Translations under genes and position numbers: made by a program
Notes under the pieces: model-generated
Seen by the model: only the letters and a program-made list of their open reading frames with translations
Databases searched by the model: none
What the model was told of the DNA's origin: nothing
Source of the DNA: Lentisphaeria bacterium
GTDB lineage: Bacteria; Verrucomicrobiota; Lentisphaeria; Victivallales; UBA1829
Assembly (NCBI GenBank): GCA_017504325.1
Contig: JAFVRL010000226.1
Location: forward strand, 1-12,754
Reading direction: 5' to 3'
Length of the DNA stretch: 12,754 nucleotides
Shown here: in pieces, positions 1 to 6,532 of the stretch
Position numbering within the stretch: the stretch's first letter is position 1
Layout of the letters: the number at the start of each line of letters is the position of its first letter

Positions 1-74
1 AGCGTCCATAAATATTTTGACGGCGAAATTTTGGAGCAAACACTATATGGTATTTGCAATTCCATCTCGTGTGT

Positions 75-227
75 GATAAAGTATCTGTGTCTTTTGACAT
101 GTTTACACCTCTTGGTTTGATTGAATGCGGTTGGCGAACCAACATTTAATATAATCCAGGAGGTTTTCTTTATCTACTTGCAGCTGAAGCTTTTTGGCTA
201 CTTACCGGCAGAGCCGGTAGTTTTTTT
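75..227 (+). ncRNA. Candidate structured small RNA or riboregulator ending in an intrinsic terminator
   Basis: No convincing protein gene is present here, yet the plus strand ends in a strong terminator (203-227), so something is transcribed rightward. Upstream of it several stem-loops follow one another: GATA/TATC (75-85), TGTC-TTTT-GACA (88-99), a long-range 9-bp pairing of ACCTCTTGG (107-115) with CCAGGAGGT (156-164, one G-U pair), and inside that a GTTGG-CGAA-CCAAC hairpin (130-143). The long-range pairing would bury an AGGAGG sequence that resembles a Shine-Dalgarno site, but no ATG or GTG follows at a usual distance. A TTGACA hexamer (94-99) with TTTGAT 16 bases later (116-121), and a perfect TATAAT (150-155) without a good -35, are possible promoters. 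They would give shorter transcripts that lack part of the folds. I do not recognise a known RNA family. It could also be the 3' untranslated region of a gene off the left edge. Confidence 0.3.
203..227 (+). terminator. Rho-independent terminator, plus strand
   Basis: A perfect 7-bp stem TACCGGC (203-209) / GCCGGTA (213-219) with an AGA loop is followed by G and seven T residues (221-227). This is a textbook intrinsic terminator for a rightward transcript. The gene or RNA it serves is not identified within the window. Confidence 0.8.
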
Positions 228-249
228 GTCCTGAAGGAGGACAAAAAAA
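221..249. repeat. 12-bp perfect inverted repeat joining two convergent terminators
   Basis: TTTTTTTGTCCT (221-232) and AGGACAAAAAAA (238-249) are perfect reverse complements separated by GAAGG. The arms consist of the T tract of the plus-strand terminator and the A tract that serves as T tract for the minus-strand secDF terminator, plus the shared GTCCT/AGGAC core. The result is three hairpins in a row that can terminate transcription from both sides. Confidence 0.6.
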
Positions 250-275
250 TCCGGAAGATATATCATCCTCCGGAT
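243..275 (-). terminator. Rho-independent terminator of the yajC-secDF unit
   Basis: The arms ATCCGGAAGAT (249-259) and ATCCTCCGGAT (265-275) pair over 11 positions with one mismatch around an ATATC loop. On the minus strand this stem is followed by a run of T (complement of 243-249). It begins 23 bases after the secDF stop codon, so it most likely ends the yajC-secDF mRNA. Confidence 0.85.
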
Positions 276-298
276 CAGAAAGAGAAAATAAACTCTTA

Positions 299-2869
299 TC
301 AGACAGCCGTTTCCTGCGTATCTTCCGCTTTCACATTCCCCATTTCAAACTGTGTGGGTTTGTGCCAGTAGGCAATAATGGTATTGGTGATGAAAATAGA
401 AGAGTAGGAACCGAAGATCATACCGAAAAGCATCACAGAAACAAAGTCACGGATGCCGGGACCGCCGAAGATCACCTGCATAAGCAGAACCATCATGGTG
501 GTGACAGTCGTGAGGATCGTACGGGAGAGAGTCTGATTCACACTCAAATTGATCAATCCCCAGTAAGTACAGGAGCCGTTGTTCATCAATTTCAGATTTT
601 CACGCACGCGGTCGAAGGTAACGATGGTATCGTTGATGGAGATACCGATGATGGTAAGAGCTGCTGCCACCACATTCATGGTGATCTGCCCGCCCAGCAT
701 CAGGTAAAGACCGATACTCGTGATAACGTCATGCAGAAGAACGATGTTCCCGGCAATAGAGTATGCAAACTGGAAACGGAAGGTCATGTAAAGGATCATC
801 ACCGCAAAGGAGAGGATCATGGAGATGATGGAGATCTTCAGGAAGGTGGATCCGATCAATGCTCCCAGTGTGGACTGGGACTTGGGAACGAATTTGCTGT
901 CGGGGTATGCCTTCTGCAATGCTTTGGTCACAGCATCATTTACAGCAGTTCCCTGTTCAGCAGTTGCCGCCTGATCTTTTTTGTCCCGGATAAGGATTTC
1001 CACTTCCCGTTCATCTCCGGCAGCTCCACTGGCTTTGTAAGTGATCTTGTTTTCAAAGCCCAGTTTGGTGAGAAACTCATCCAGTTTTTCAGCGGGAACA
1101 GCTTTGGTATAAGAATACACCAGCTGGGTACCGCCTGTAAAGTCAATACTCAAACAATCCCGTCCTCTTACACATACCACCACGATGGTAGCAAGGATAA
1201 AGAGTGTGGAAAATCCGATGGCATACCATCTTTTGCCCAGAAAGTCAAAGTGGGGTTCCTTGATAAATGCACACATCTTGAGACTTGTGACATGGAAGAA
1301 ACGCATCATAAGGTCAAAGAGCAGTCTGGTCAGGAACACAGCGGTAAACATGGTGGTGAATACCCCGATGGCAAGTGTCACAGCAAATCCTTTGATCGCC
1401 CCTGTTCCCTGCCACAGAAGAACCATGGACACGAAAAGGGTGGTAAGGTTGGAGTCAAAAATGGCACTGTACGCACGGTCAAACCCCAGATCCACTGCAT
1501 TCTGAAGGGTCTTGCCTGCAGCAACTTCTTCACGGATACGCTCATAAATAAGCACGTTTGCGTCAACAGCCATACCGAAGGTAAGAATGATACCGGCAAT
1601 ACCGGGCAATGTAAGCGTCACATCGAATGCGGCAATAGCACCAAGTATCAGAACACCGTTGAGTGCAAGAGAGATAACAGCAACAACACCGCTCTTGAGG
1701 TAGTAAACGATCATAAAGATCATAACAACGATAAGACCGGCGATACCGCTGTAGATACCGTCTCTGATCGTGGCTTTACCGATAAGGGGGTCAATATCAG
1801 ACTGTGCCTGGATCTCCATGGAGAAAGGCACGCTTCCGGAAACAAGGGCGTTGGAAATATTTTCCGCATCTTCACGGGAGAAGTTACCGGAGATCTGGGC
1901 ATTTCCTCCGGTGATCGCCTGACGGATCACAGGAGCGGAATAGAGCTGACCATCCAGTACGATACCAAGTTTGCGACCAACGTTTTTGCTGGTGACTTCA
2001 CCGAACTGAACGGCTCCCTTGTGTTTGAAAGAGAGAAGGATCTCACGCTGACCGAACTGATCCATGGCGGCATAAGCATTGTCGATCTCTTTCCCGTCCA
2101 TCTGTGCTTCACGCTCTACGAGATAAACCTCCTCCACCATTTTTCCATCACGCATCTCCTGGGATTTGAGAAGTTCATATCCTTCAGGAGCTGTAAAGGT
2201 CTTGGGATTGGCATAATATGCCTGAAGTTCCCGTTCATTGTCAGGATGGATCAGACGGAACTGGAGTCTGGCGGAAAGTTTCACAAGATTTTCAATTACG
2301 ATCTTTTCTTCCTTGGTGGCAAGGGGAACACGCATGGAGATATATTCCCGTCCGGCGGGAGTGATATCCGCTTCATAGATATTTTTTCCGGTAAGGCGTT
2401 TGCGCAATGTTTCAATGGCAATATCTCTGTACTGGTCGAAATTCTTTTCGATCTTTTCCCTGTCCGCTTTTTCAGGAACAAGGGCAAGCATGAATTCCGC
2501 ACCGCCGTCCAGGTCGATACCGAGCCGGATGGAACCGGCAGAGTTTTTACGGATCACAGAGATCACGTCACGGTTGGTGGTGATCTTCTGGCTTTTCACG
2601 ATAACAGGTTTCACCAGAGAAGCAAGCTGAACACCTTTTTCTGCAGCAACAGTTTCCAGTGCGGCTGAATTGGAGGGGGCTTCCCCTTTGGCATATTTGG
2701 CTTTGGCGGCTTCAATAACTTCGGCAGCCACCTTGGAGGAGGGATCACTCAAAATACCTTTGAAGGTATCATAGAAATCCCGCTGTCCCAGAGGATACAT
2801 GGAAAAGAGGAAGACGCCCAGCACAAGCAGGGCGAAAACCGATCTTAAAATTACAGGTTTTTTATTCAT
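299..2869 (-). CDS. secDF: Fused protein-export membrane protein SecDF
   Basis: SecDF is an inner-membrane accessory of the SecYEG translocon that uses the proton gradient to pull proteins out on the far side. The 856 residues hold a complete SecD half followed by a complete SecF half. SecD: first membrane segment about 9-24, large extracytoplasmic domain about 30-365 with LGIDLDGG at 116-123, then a membrane bundle about 372-525 with GMAVDANVLIYERIREE (432-448); its aspartate 436 corresponds to the conserved proton-relay residue. SecF: membrane segment about 549-567, the FTGGT motif at 577-581, a small extracytoplasmic domain, then a membrane bundle from about 676 with TIIGISINDTIVTFDRVREN (739-758). 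The ATG at 2869 overlaps the yajC stop codon in an ATGA, which indicates translational coupling. SecD and SecF are separate in many bacteria; fusion is common in Bacillus and in PVC phyla. Minor oddity: LGIDLDGG has Asp where E. coli SecD has Arg. The gene is intact and the identification is secure. Confidence 0.97.
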   Translation of the reverse strand: MNKKPVILRSVFALLVLGVFLFSMYPLGQRDFYDTFKGILSDPSSKVAAEVIEAAKAKYAKGEAPSNSAALETVAAEKGVQLASLVKPVIVKSQKITTNRDVISVIRKNSAGSIRLGIDLDGGAEFMLALVPEKADREKIEKNFDQYRDIAIETLRKRLTGKNIYEADITPAGREYISMRVPLATKEEKIVIENLVKLSARLQFRLIHPDNERELQAYYANPKTFTAPEGYELLKSQEMRDGKMVEEVYLVEREAQMDGKEIDNAYAAMDQFGQREILLSFKHKGAVQFGEVTSKNVGRKLGIVLDGQLYSAPVIRQAITGGNAQISGNFSREDAENISNALVSGSVPFSMEIQAQSDIDPLIGKATIRDGIYSGIAGLIVVMIFMIVYYLKSGVVAVISLALNGVLILGAIAAFDVTLTLPGIAGIILTFGMAVDANVLIYERIREEVAAGKTLQNAVDLGFDRAYSAIFDSNLTTLFVSMVLLWQGTGAIKGFAVTLAIGVFTTMFTAVFLTRLLFDLMMRFFHVTSLKMCAFIKEPHFDFLGKRWYAIGFSTLFILATIVVVCVRGRDCLSIDFTGGTQLVYSYTKAVPAEKLDEFLTKLGFENKITYKASGAAGDEREVEILIRDKKDQAATAEQGTAVNDAVTKALQKAYPDSKFVPKSQSTLGALIGSTFLKISIISMILSFAVMILYMTFRFQFAYSIAGNIVLLHDVITSIGLYLMLGGQITMNVVAAALTIIGISINDTIVTFDRVRENLKLMNNGSCTYWGLINLSVNQTLSRTILTTVTTMMVLLMQVIFGGPGIRDFVSVMLFGMIFGSYSSIFITNTIIAYWHKPTQFEMGNVKAEDTQETAV

Positions 2870-3282
2870 TTCTTTTCAGGCTCCGCATTGGCTGCTTCAT
2901 TCCGTACGATCTGGCTGACAGCATTTTTCAATACTTTGATGCGGGCATTGTCGGAGATCTTGACAACAAAATGATCTTCTTTAACAGTATCAACAGTACC
3001 CATGATACCGCCGATGGTCACGATCTCTTCGCCCACTTTGATGGAAGAAAGCATCTCTTCTTTTTTCTTGCGTTCTTTTCTCTGACCGTTCCACATAAGG
3101 AAAATAAATACTCCCATGATCACGATAAAGGGAACCATTCCGCCAAGACCTTCCATCATGCTCTGGGGCTTTTTGGCAGCACCGGAAGCAGGTACAGCCT
3201 GATTGGAAGTTGTTGTCGCAGGAACTGCGGCATTAACAGTTTTTGCAGCAGGTGCCGCATCAGCAATTGTGTAGATCGTCAT
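2866..3282 (-). CDS. yajC: Preprotein translocase subunit YajC
   Basis: YajC is a small single-span protein that associates with SecDF and the Sec translocon. The 138 residues show an Ala/Pro/Thr-rich N-terminal stretch (about 8-46), one membrane segment at about 49-64, a basic segment (QRKERKKKEE, 67-76) and the conserved YajC core with VGEEIVTIGGIMGTV (82-96). The basic turn after the membrane segment reads WNGQRKERK rather than the RPQQKR-like sequence usual in the family, and the N-terminal extension is longer than in E. coli YajC (110 residues). The start is the ATG at 3282, preceded by GGAG seven bases upstream. The stop codon overlaps the secDF start by four bases (ATGA), so yajC-secDF form one unit, as in most bacteria. 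Confidence 0.93.
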   Translation of the reverse strand: MTIYTIADAAPAAKTVNAAVPATTTSNQAVPASGAAKKPQSMMEGLGGMVPFIVIMGVFIFLMWNGQRKERKKKEEMLSSIKVGEEIVTIGGIMGTVDTVKEDHFVVKISDNARIKVLKNAVSQIVRNEAANAEPEKK

Positions 3283-3321
3283 ACTTTTTCTCCATATTTA
3301 AGTTGTTCTTATGTATGATTG

Positions 3322-3356
3322 ATCCTGTAATTTACTTCATATCCTTTCAAGTACAA
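3322..3356 (-). promoter_or_regulatory. Possible promoter of yajC-secDF
   Basis: The 210-base gap between jag and yajC is AT-rich and contains the jag terminator, so yajC needs its own promoter. On the minus strand TTGTAC (complement of 3351-3356) lies 16 bases before TAAATT (complement of 3329-3334), which would start transcription near 3322, about 40 bases before the yajC ATG. The match is partial (3/6 and 4/6), and an overlapping TTGAAA (complement of 3345-3350) is an alternative -35. Apart from this, 3283-3450 holds poly-A/T tracts and the TACAGGATCTGTA palindrome. Confidence 0.35.
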
Positions 3357-3433
3357 GGGAAAAAACATCTTTTCCGCAGAAAAAAACAATAAAAAGCCTT
3401 CTTTCTTCCATTTTTCCCCTGTTTTTCAATAGA

Positions 3434-3446
3434 TACAGGATCTGTA
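3434..3446. repeat. Short palindrome TACAG-GAT-CTGTA upstream of yajC
   Basis: This is a perfect 5-bp inverted repeat with a 3-base spacer, the size of a regulator binding site. The half-site TACAGGA recurs in inverted orientation at 3323-3329, inside the proposed yajC promoter, and again twice in the ileS upstream region (7318-7324 and 7348-7354). An operator role is only suggested by position and symmetry. Confidence 0.3.
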
Positions 3447-3450
3447 AATG

Positions 3451-3486
3451 AAAAAACCGGTACCTTTCAATCATAAAAGTACCGGT
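3451..3486 (-). terminator. Rho-independent terminator after jag
   Basis: The perfect 8-bp arms ACCGGTAC (3456-3463) and GTACCGGT (3479-3486) are extended after one mismatch by TTT/AAA (3465-3467 / 3475-3477). On the minus strand the stem is followed by six T residues (complement of 3451-3456). It lies six bases after the jag stop codon and separates the rpmH-to-jag unit from yajC-secDF. Confidence 0.87.
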
Positions 3487-3492
3487 AAAGAT

Positions 3493-4377
3493 TTATTTTT
3501 TCAGAGAGATGGTCACACTCTTCATGGCTCCATCACCGGAACTTTCAGTAACAAGATCCGCTTCATTCTCCAATGTAATGTGGATGATGCGGCGGTCATG
3601 AGAGTTCATGGGAGGAAGAGTTTTGGCTTCTCCCCAGCGGCGGACCTCTTTAGCAGCATCCAATGCCTGCTGACGGAGATTATCTTCCATTTCAGAATTT
3701 CCATCTCCGAAATCCCTGCGGGAGTTTCTTCTTCCGCCGCGATCATCAAAAGATCTTCTGCGGGAGGAGTGTTCCCCTTTATCCTTTCCGGATCTTTCCG
3801 CACGGTCACCGGCACGGTCTTTACGCTCGTTCCGGGAGGCGTAACCATCAAGATCGATATACACTTTGGGGAAATCAGGATTTTCCTTCTGCATCATCTT
3901 ATTGAGAATAAGCTGAAGGCTCTCAAGTGTCTGCCCTTTGCGTCCGATGATCCTTCCGGCATCTTCGCTTGTCACATAAAGATTGATTTTGCTTGTGTGC
4001 CCTTCCGCTTTGACTGTCCCTTCCAATCCCAGAAAATCCAGCATGGTCACAAGAGCAACTCTGGTCTTGTCCACCATTTCAGGAGTGATGGGAATGACAA
4101 CACGCTCACGACGGGCCTTGCGTTCTTCTTTTTCCTCATCTGCATTTTCATCAGCCTCATCAGCCTCATCCGCCCCTTCACAGGAACAGCAGCAGGAGGT
4201 TTCTTCCGGATCTTTTTCATCACTGCAGCAACAGCAGCAGGTTTCTTCCTGCACATTCCCGGCACCGGTCCCCTCTTCAACAGGGGCGGCAGGAACATTT
4301 TCGGAGGCAACTGTTCCGGCAGGGGAAACAATGTTTTCTCCGGCAGGAGTTTCCACCATGTCTTTTTCGTTTTCCAT
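3493..4377 (-). CDS. jag: Jag (KhpB/EloR-like) KH-R3H RNA-binding protein with a Cys-rich N-terminus
   Basis: Jag proteins bind RNA and, where studied in Firmicutes, act in cell elongation and division control; the gene usually follows yidC, as here (18-base gap). The 294 residues contain a KH domain around 100-180 with the IIGRKG loop (143-148) and a C-terminal R3H domain around 230-292 with the signature MNSHDRRIIH (257-266). Two parts are unusual. The N-terminus (1-95) lacks a recognisable Jag-N domain and is instead acidic, with nine cysteines packed at 47-51, 62-64 and 66. The KH-R3H linker (about 181-228) is a long, charged Arg/Ser/Gly/Asp-rich low-complexity stretch with RGG and SRRR elements. 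The Cys codons are repeated TGC/TGT, so repeat expansion may have made them. The start is the ATG at 4377 with AAAGG about nine bases upstream. The KH and R3H assignment is firm; the role of the N-terminus is unknown. Confidence 0.93.
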   Translation of the reverse strand: MENEKDMVETPAGENIVSPAGTVASENVPAAPVEEGTGAGNVQEETCCCCCSDEKDPEETSCCCSCEGADEADEADENADEEKEERKARRERVVIPITPEMVDKTRVALVTMLDFLGLEGTVKAEGHTSKINLYVTSEDAGRIIGRKGQTLESLQLILNKMMQKENPDFPKVYIDLDGYASRNERKDRAGDRAERSGKDKGEHSSRRRSFDDRGGRRNSRRDFGDGNSEMEDNLRQQALDAAKEVRRWGEAKTLPPMNSHDRRIIHITLENEADLVTESSGDGAMKSVTISLKK

Positions 4378-4395
4378 AATTACAAGCCTTTGCTT

Positions 4396-6129
4396 TTATG
4401 CGGGTTTGGATGTGGAGGACGCTGCCTCTTTCTCCTCTTCCCTTTTTGCTATATATTGTGTATATTTCATCTGTAAAATGCTGAAGATCTGACTTACCGT
4501 CCAGTACAGAGTAAGACCGGAGGGCAGATTGTAAAGCATCACCAGCATGATAATGGGCATAAACATCATCATTTTCTGCTGCATGGGATCAGCTCCGGTA
4601 GAGGGAGTCATCTTCTGCTGCCAGACCATAAGGGCGGTCATAATAAGGATGAGAGGATGGATCCCGTACCCGAAAAGGAACCGGGGTCCCACAAGGTCGG
4701 GCTTGGTCAGATCCGTGGCCCACAGGAAGGAAACATGACGCAGTTCCACGGAGGCATCCAATGCAGAATACAACGCCAGGAACACCGGGATCTGCAGAAG
4801 GATGGGCAGACAGCCGCCCAGAGGATTCACGCCTTCCTTGCGGTAAAGTTCCATCATCTTCTGATTCATCAGCTGGGGATTGTCTTTATACTTTTCCTTG
4901 AGTTCTTTCACCATGGGACCGACCTTCTGCATCTTACGCATGGAGTTGTTGGCTTTCTGGGTCACAGGCCAGAACACAACACGGACGATAATGGTAAGAA
5001 GAATAATGGCTATACCGTAGGAGCCGCACCACTCTTTCAGGTACTTGAGGAATACCACCAGCGGTCGGGCAAGAAATTCCATGAAGGAAAAATAGGAAAG
5101 GTGCAGTACACCAATGGCACTTTCAGGAAGTTTTTTGATCTCTTCGACACTTTTCGGACCGGTATAACAACTTGCTTCCAGAGAATAAGGCACATTGGCA
5201 AGAAGAGTTACATTGTTATATACCCCCCCCACAGAAGGAACGAAATAATTTTCCTCCGGATCTTCCGGCATGGGTTTTGCCACTCTTGTCAGCAGAAAAC
5301 CGCCATCAAAAGGTTTTACAGGGAAAAAGAGAGAGGCGAAATATTTGTTGGAAGTTCCGATCCAATCCACAGGGGAACTTACTGCGGCTTTTTTAAATTT
5401 TTCCTCTTTGGAAGAGGGACTCACTGAAGTAAGTTTCTTTGCAGATGCATGACAGAACTCAATATTGTGGGGATCATTGTAGAGAGTATCCCCGGCAAGA
5501 TATTTAAGAGGCGGCAAACCTGCATTCCAGAGCACAAGTCTGGACAGAACTACAGGAGAGGCACTCAAATTCACAAGAGAATAGACGCATTTAAGAGAAT
5601 AGGAGGAGGGAGCAAGGGAAAAAATCTGGGTAAGACGGATAAGATTTTTTCCATCACTGTAGATTTTCTGTAATGTTACAGCCCCCTTATCCGCATTTAC
5701 CTTCTCCACTTTGGCAAGTTTCCACGGTGCAGGAAGGACAAGAGCAAAACTGCGCACAGCAGGATCCCCGGGAACGAACTCCACACTCTTCTTTTTATCG
5801 GCGGAATGTTTGTACTGGAAAAAGATACTCTTTACCACACTGCCGGAAGCCGGATCGATATAGAAGGCGGCAAGCTCATTTTCCAGTTTCTGCTCCGGAT
5901 AGACTTCCTTTGTTTCCACCGCAGGAACTTCAACAGACGCAGCAGGAACTTCCGGCGTTTTCACTGCAGGATTTGCAACTTTATCAGCCACAGGAACAGT
6001 TGAAACAAGGAGTCCCTGATTATTTTCAGCAACAGCATCCTTTTTGGAGAAGGAGGTAAAATACCACCATCCGGCAAGGAAAAGCACGGCAACAGCTATA
6101 ACTATAACAGATTCTTTATCAAATTTCAC
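4396..6129 (-). CDS. yidC: Membrane protein insertase YidC (Gram-negative type)
   Basis: YidC (YidC/Oxa1/Alb3 family) inserts and folds inner-membrane proteins, alone or with Sec. The 577 residues show the Gram-negative layout. There is an N-terminal membrane anchor (7-26), then a Pro/Val/Ala/Glu-rich linker (about 40-78) and a large periplasmic beta domain (about 80-340). The five-helix insertase core runs from about 345 to 560. It includes IIVRVVFWPVTQKANNSMRK (380-399), whose Arg383 corresponds to the conserved groove arginine, then the cytoplasmic hairpin (400-435), GGCLPILLQIPVFLALY (438-454) and LPSGLTLYW (535-543). A basic-acidic tail (562-577) ends the protein. Translation starts at a GTG (6129) behind AAAGGTG; no upstream ATG fits the homologous start. 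The gene lies between yidD and jag in the classical rpmH-rnpA-yidD-yidC-jag order. A run of eight G (complement of 5223-5230) near codon 300 is a possible slippage site, but the frame is intact. Confidence 0.97.
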   Translation of the reverse strand: MKFDKESVIVIAVAVLFLAGWWYFTSFSKKDAVAENNQGLLVSTVPVADKVANPAVKTPEVPAASVEVPAVETKEVYPEQKLENELAAFYIDPASGSVVKSIFFQYKHSADKKKSVEFVPGDPAVRSFALVLPAPWKLAKVEKVNADKGAVTLQKIYSDGKNLIRLTQIFSLAPSSYSLKCVYSLVNLSASPVVLSRLVLWNAGLPPLKYLAGDTLYNDPHNIEFCHASAKKLTSVSPSSKEEKFKKAAVSSPVDWIGTSNKYFASLFFPVKPFDGGFLLTRVAKPMPEDPEENYFVPSVGGVYNNVTLLANVPYSLEASCYTGPKSVEEIKKLPESAIGVLHLSYFSFMEFLARPLVVFLKYLKEWCGSYGIAIILLTIIVRVVFWPVTQKANNSMRKMQKVGPMVKELKEKYKDNPQLMNQKMMELYRKEGVNPLGGCLPILLQIPVFLALYSALDASVELRHVSFLWATDLTKPDLVGPRFLFGYGIHPLILIMTALMVWQQKMTPSTGADPMQQKMMMFMPIIMLVMLYNLPSGLTLYWTVSQIFSILQMKYTQYIAKREEEKEAASSTSKPA

Positions 6130-6193
6130 AATTCACCTTTTCTTCCGGCAGTCTTTCCGTACCGACTGCCTGTTTACCGGACAAATCCGTCAT
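6119..6193 (-). CDS. Possible 24-residue leader ORF overlapping the yidC start
   Basis: An ATG (6193) preceded by CCGGAGAGA opens a 24-codon frame that begins MTDLSGKQAV and ends VNCEI. Its TGA stop (6119-6121) lies 11 bases inside yidC, in another frame. The Shine-Dalgarno-like GGAG is only three bases from the ATG, closer than usual. The frame lies in the only long gap of the operon (127 bases between yidD and yidC) and spans the 6147-6170 hairpin. If translated, it could couple ribosomes to the GTG start of yidC. It may equally be a chance frame; the peptide resembles nothing I know. Confidence 0.22.
   Translation of the reverse strand: MTDLSGKQAVGTERLPEEKVNCEI
6147..6170 (-). promoter_or_regulatory. 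Stem-loop in the yidD-yidC gap
   Basis: GGCAGTC (6147-6153) and GACTGCC (6164-6170) form a perfect 7-bp stem with a 10-base loop, 17 bases before the yidC GTG on the minus strand. No T tract follows, so it is not an intrinsic terminator. It could affect yidC translation or mRNA processing. The rest of the 127-base gap shows no promoter that I would defend. Confidence 0.4.
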
Positions 6194-6256
6194 TCTCTCC
6201 GGTCTGTTCTTCTCTCCGGGTCACCCCGGCACGATCATTCCGGCAACCACTTTCTT

Positions 6257-6532
6257 TCATTCTCCCCCGGGATCTTTCCACTTACAGAAAAGTCCTTTCA
6301 GGGAAAACTCATCAGGCACCGGATCATATCCCCCTTTGCAGAAGGGTTGACAACGCAATAAGCGGAAAAGTGTGAGACACCCTCCTTTTATTGCACCATG
6401 CTTCATCACCGCATCCGCTGCATAAGCGGAACAACTGGGATGAAACCGGCAGCACCGGGGCAGGTAAGGCGATATACAAAGTTTATACAGCCGGAGCAAT
6501 AACAACAGCAATCCGGACAGGGAAAAAGTCAA
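6257..6532 (-). CDS. yidD: Membrane protein insertion efficiency factor YidD
   Basis: YidD is a small, membrane-associated Cys-rich protein that helps YidC-dependent insertion. The diagnostic block is present: LRLYKLCISPYLPRCCRFHPSCSAYAADA, then HGAIKG, RLLRCQPFCKGGYDPVP. I place the start at the TTG at 6532, whose TTGA overlaps the rnpA stop codon. This gives 91 residues, with about 13 before the conserved RLYK, as in E. coli YidD (85 residues). An in-frame TTG at 6559 has a better ribosome site (AGGGA eight bases upstream) and would give 100 residues. The only in-frame ATG (6661) would give 134 residues but overlaps rnpA by 133 bases, with an unrelated polar N-terminus, so I consider it unlikely. 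Identity is secure; the start is not. Confidence 0.88.
   Translation of the reverse strand: MTFSLSGLLLLLLRLYKLCISPYLPRCCRFHPSCSAYAADAVMKHGAIKGGCLTLFRLLRCQPFCKGGYDPVPDEFSLKGLFCKWKDPGGE

Noticed and set aside
121..234. A short plus-strand frame whose end (QLKLFGYLPAE) faintly recalls the C-terminus of IS3-family transposases
   Set aside because: The frame is only 37 codons, has no start, runs through the terminator hairpin, and the resemblance is a few residues; no inverted repeats or other IS parts are visible.
362..2668. A 768-codon open frame on the plus strand opposite secDF
   Set aside because: It mirrors the secDF codons, is His/Gly/Asp-rich with no recognisable domain, and lies fully antisense to an intact, clearly conserved gene.
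4170..4240. CAG/CTG trinucleotide repeats as a microsatellite or CRISPR-like array
   Set aside because: The repeats are short, interrupted and in frame within jag, where they encode the Cys cluster; there are no spacers.
3448..4476. A 342-codon plus-strand frame opposite jag and the yidC end
   Set aside because: It crosses two real genes and the jag terminator, and its Phe/Ser/Arg-rich product looks like reverse-strand translation rather than a protein.
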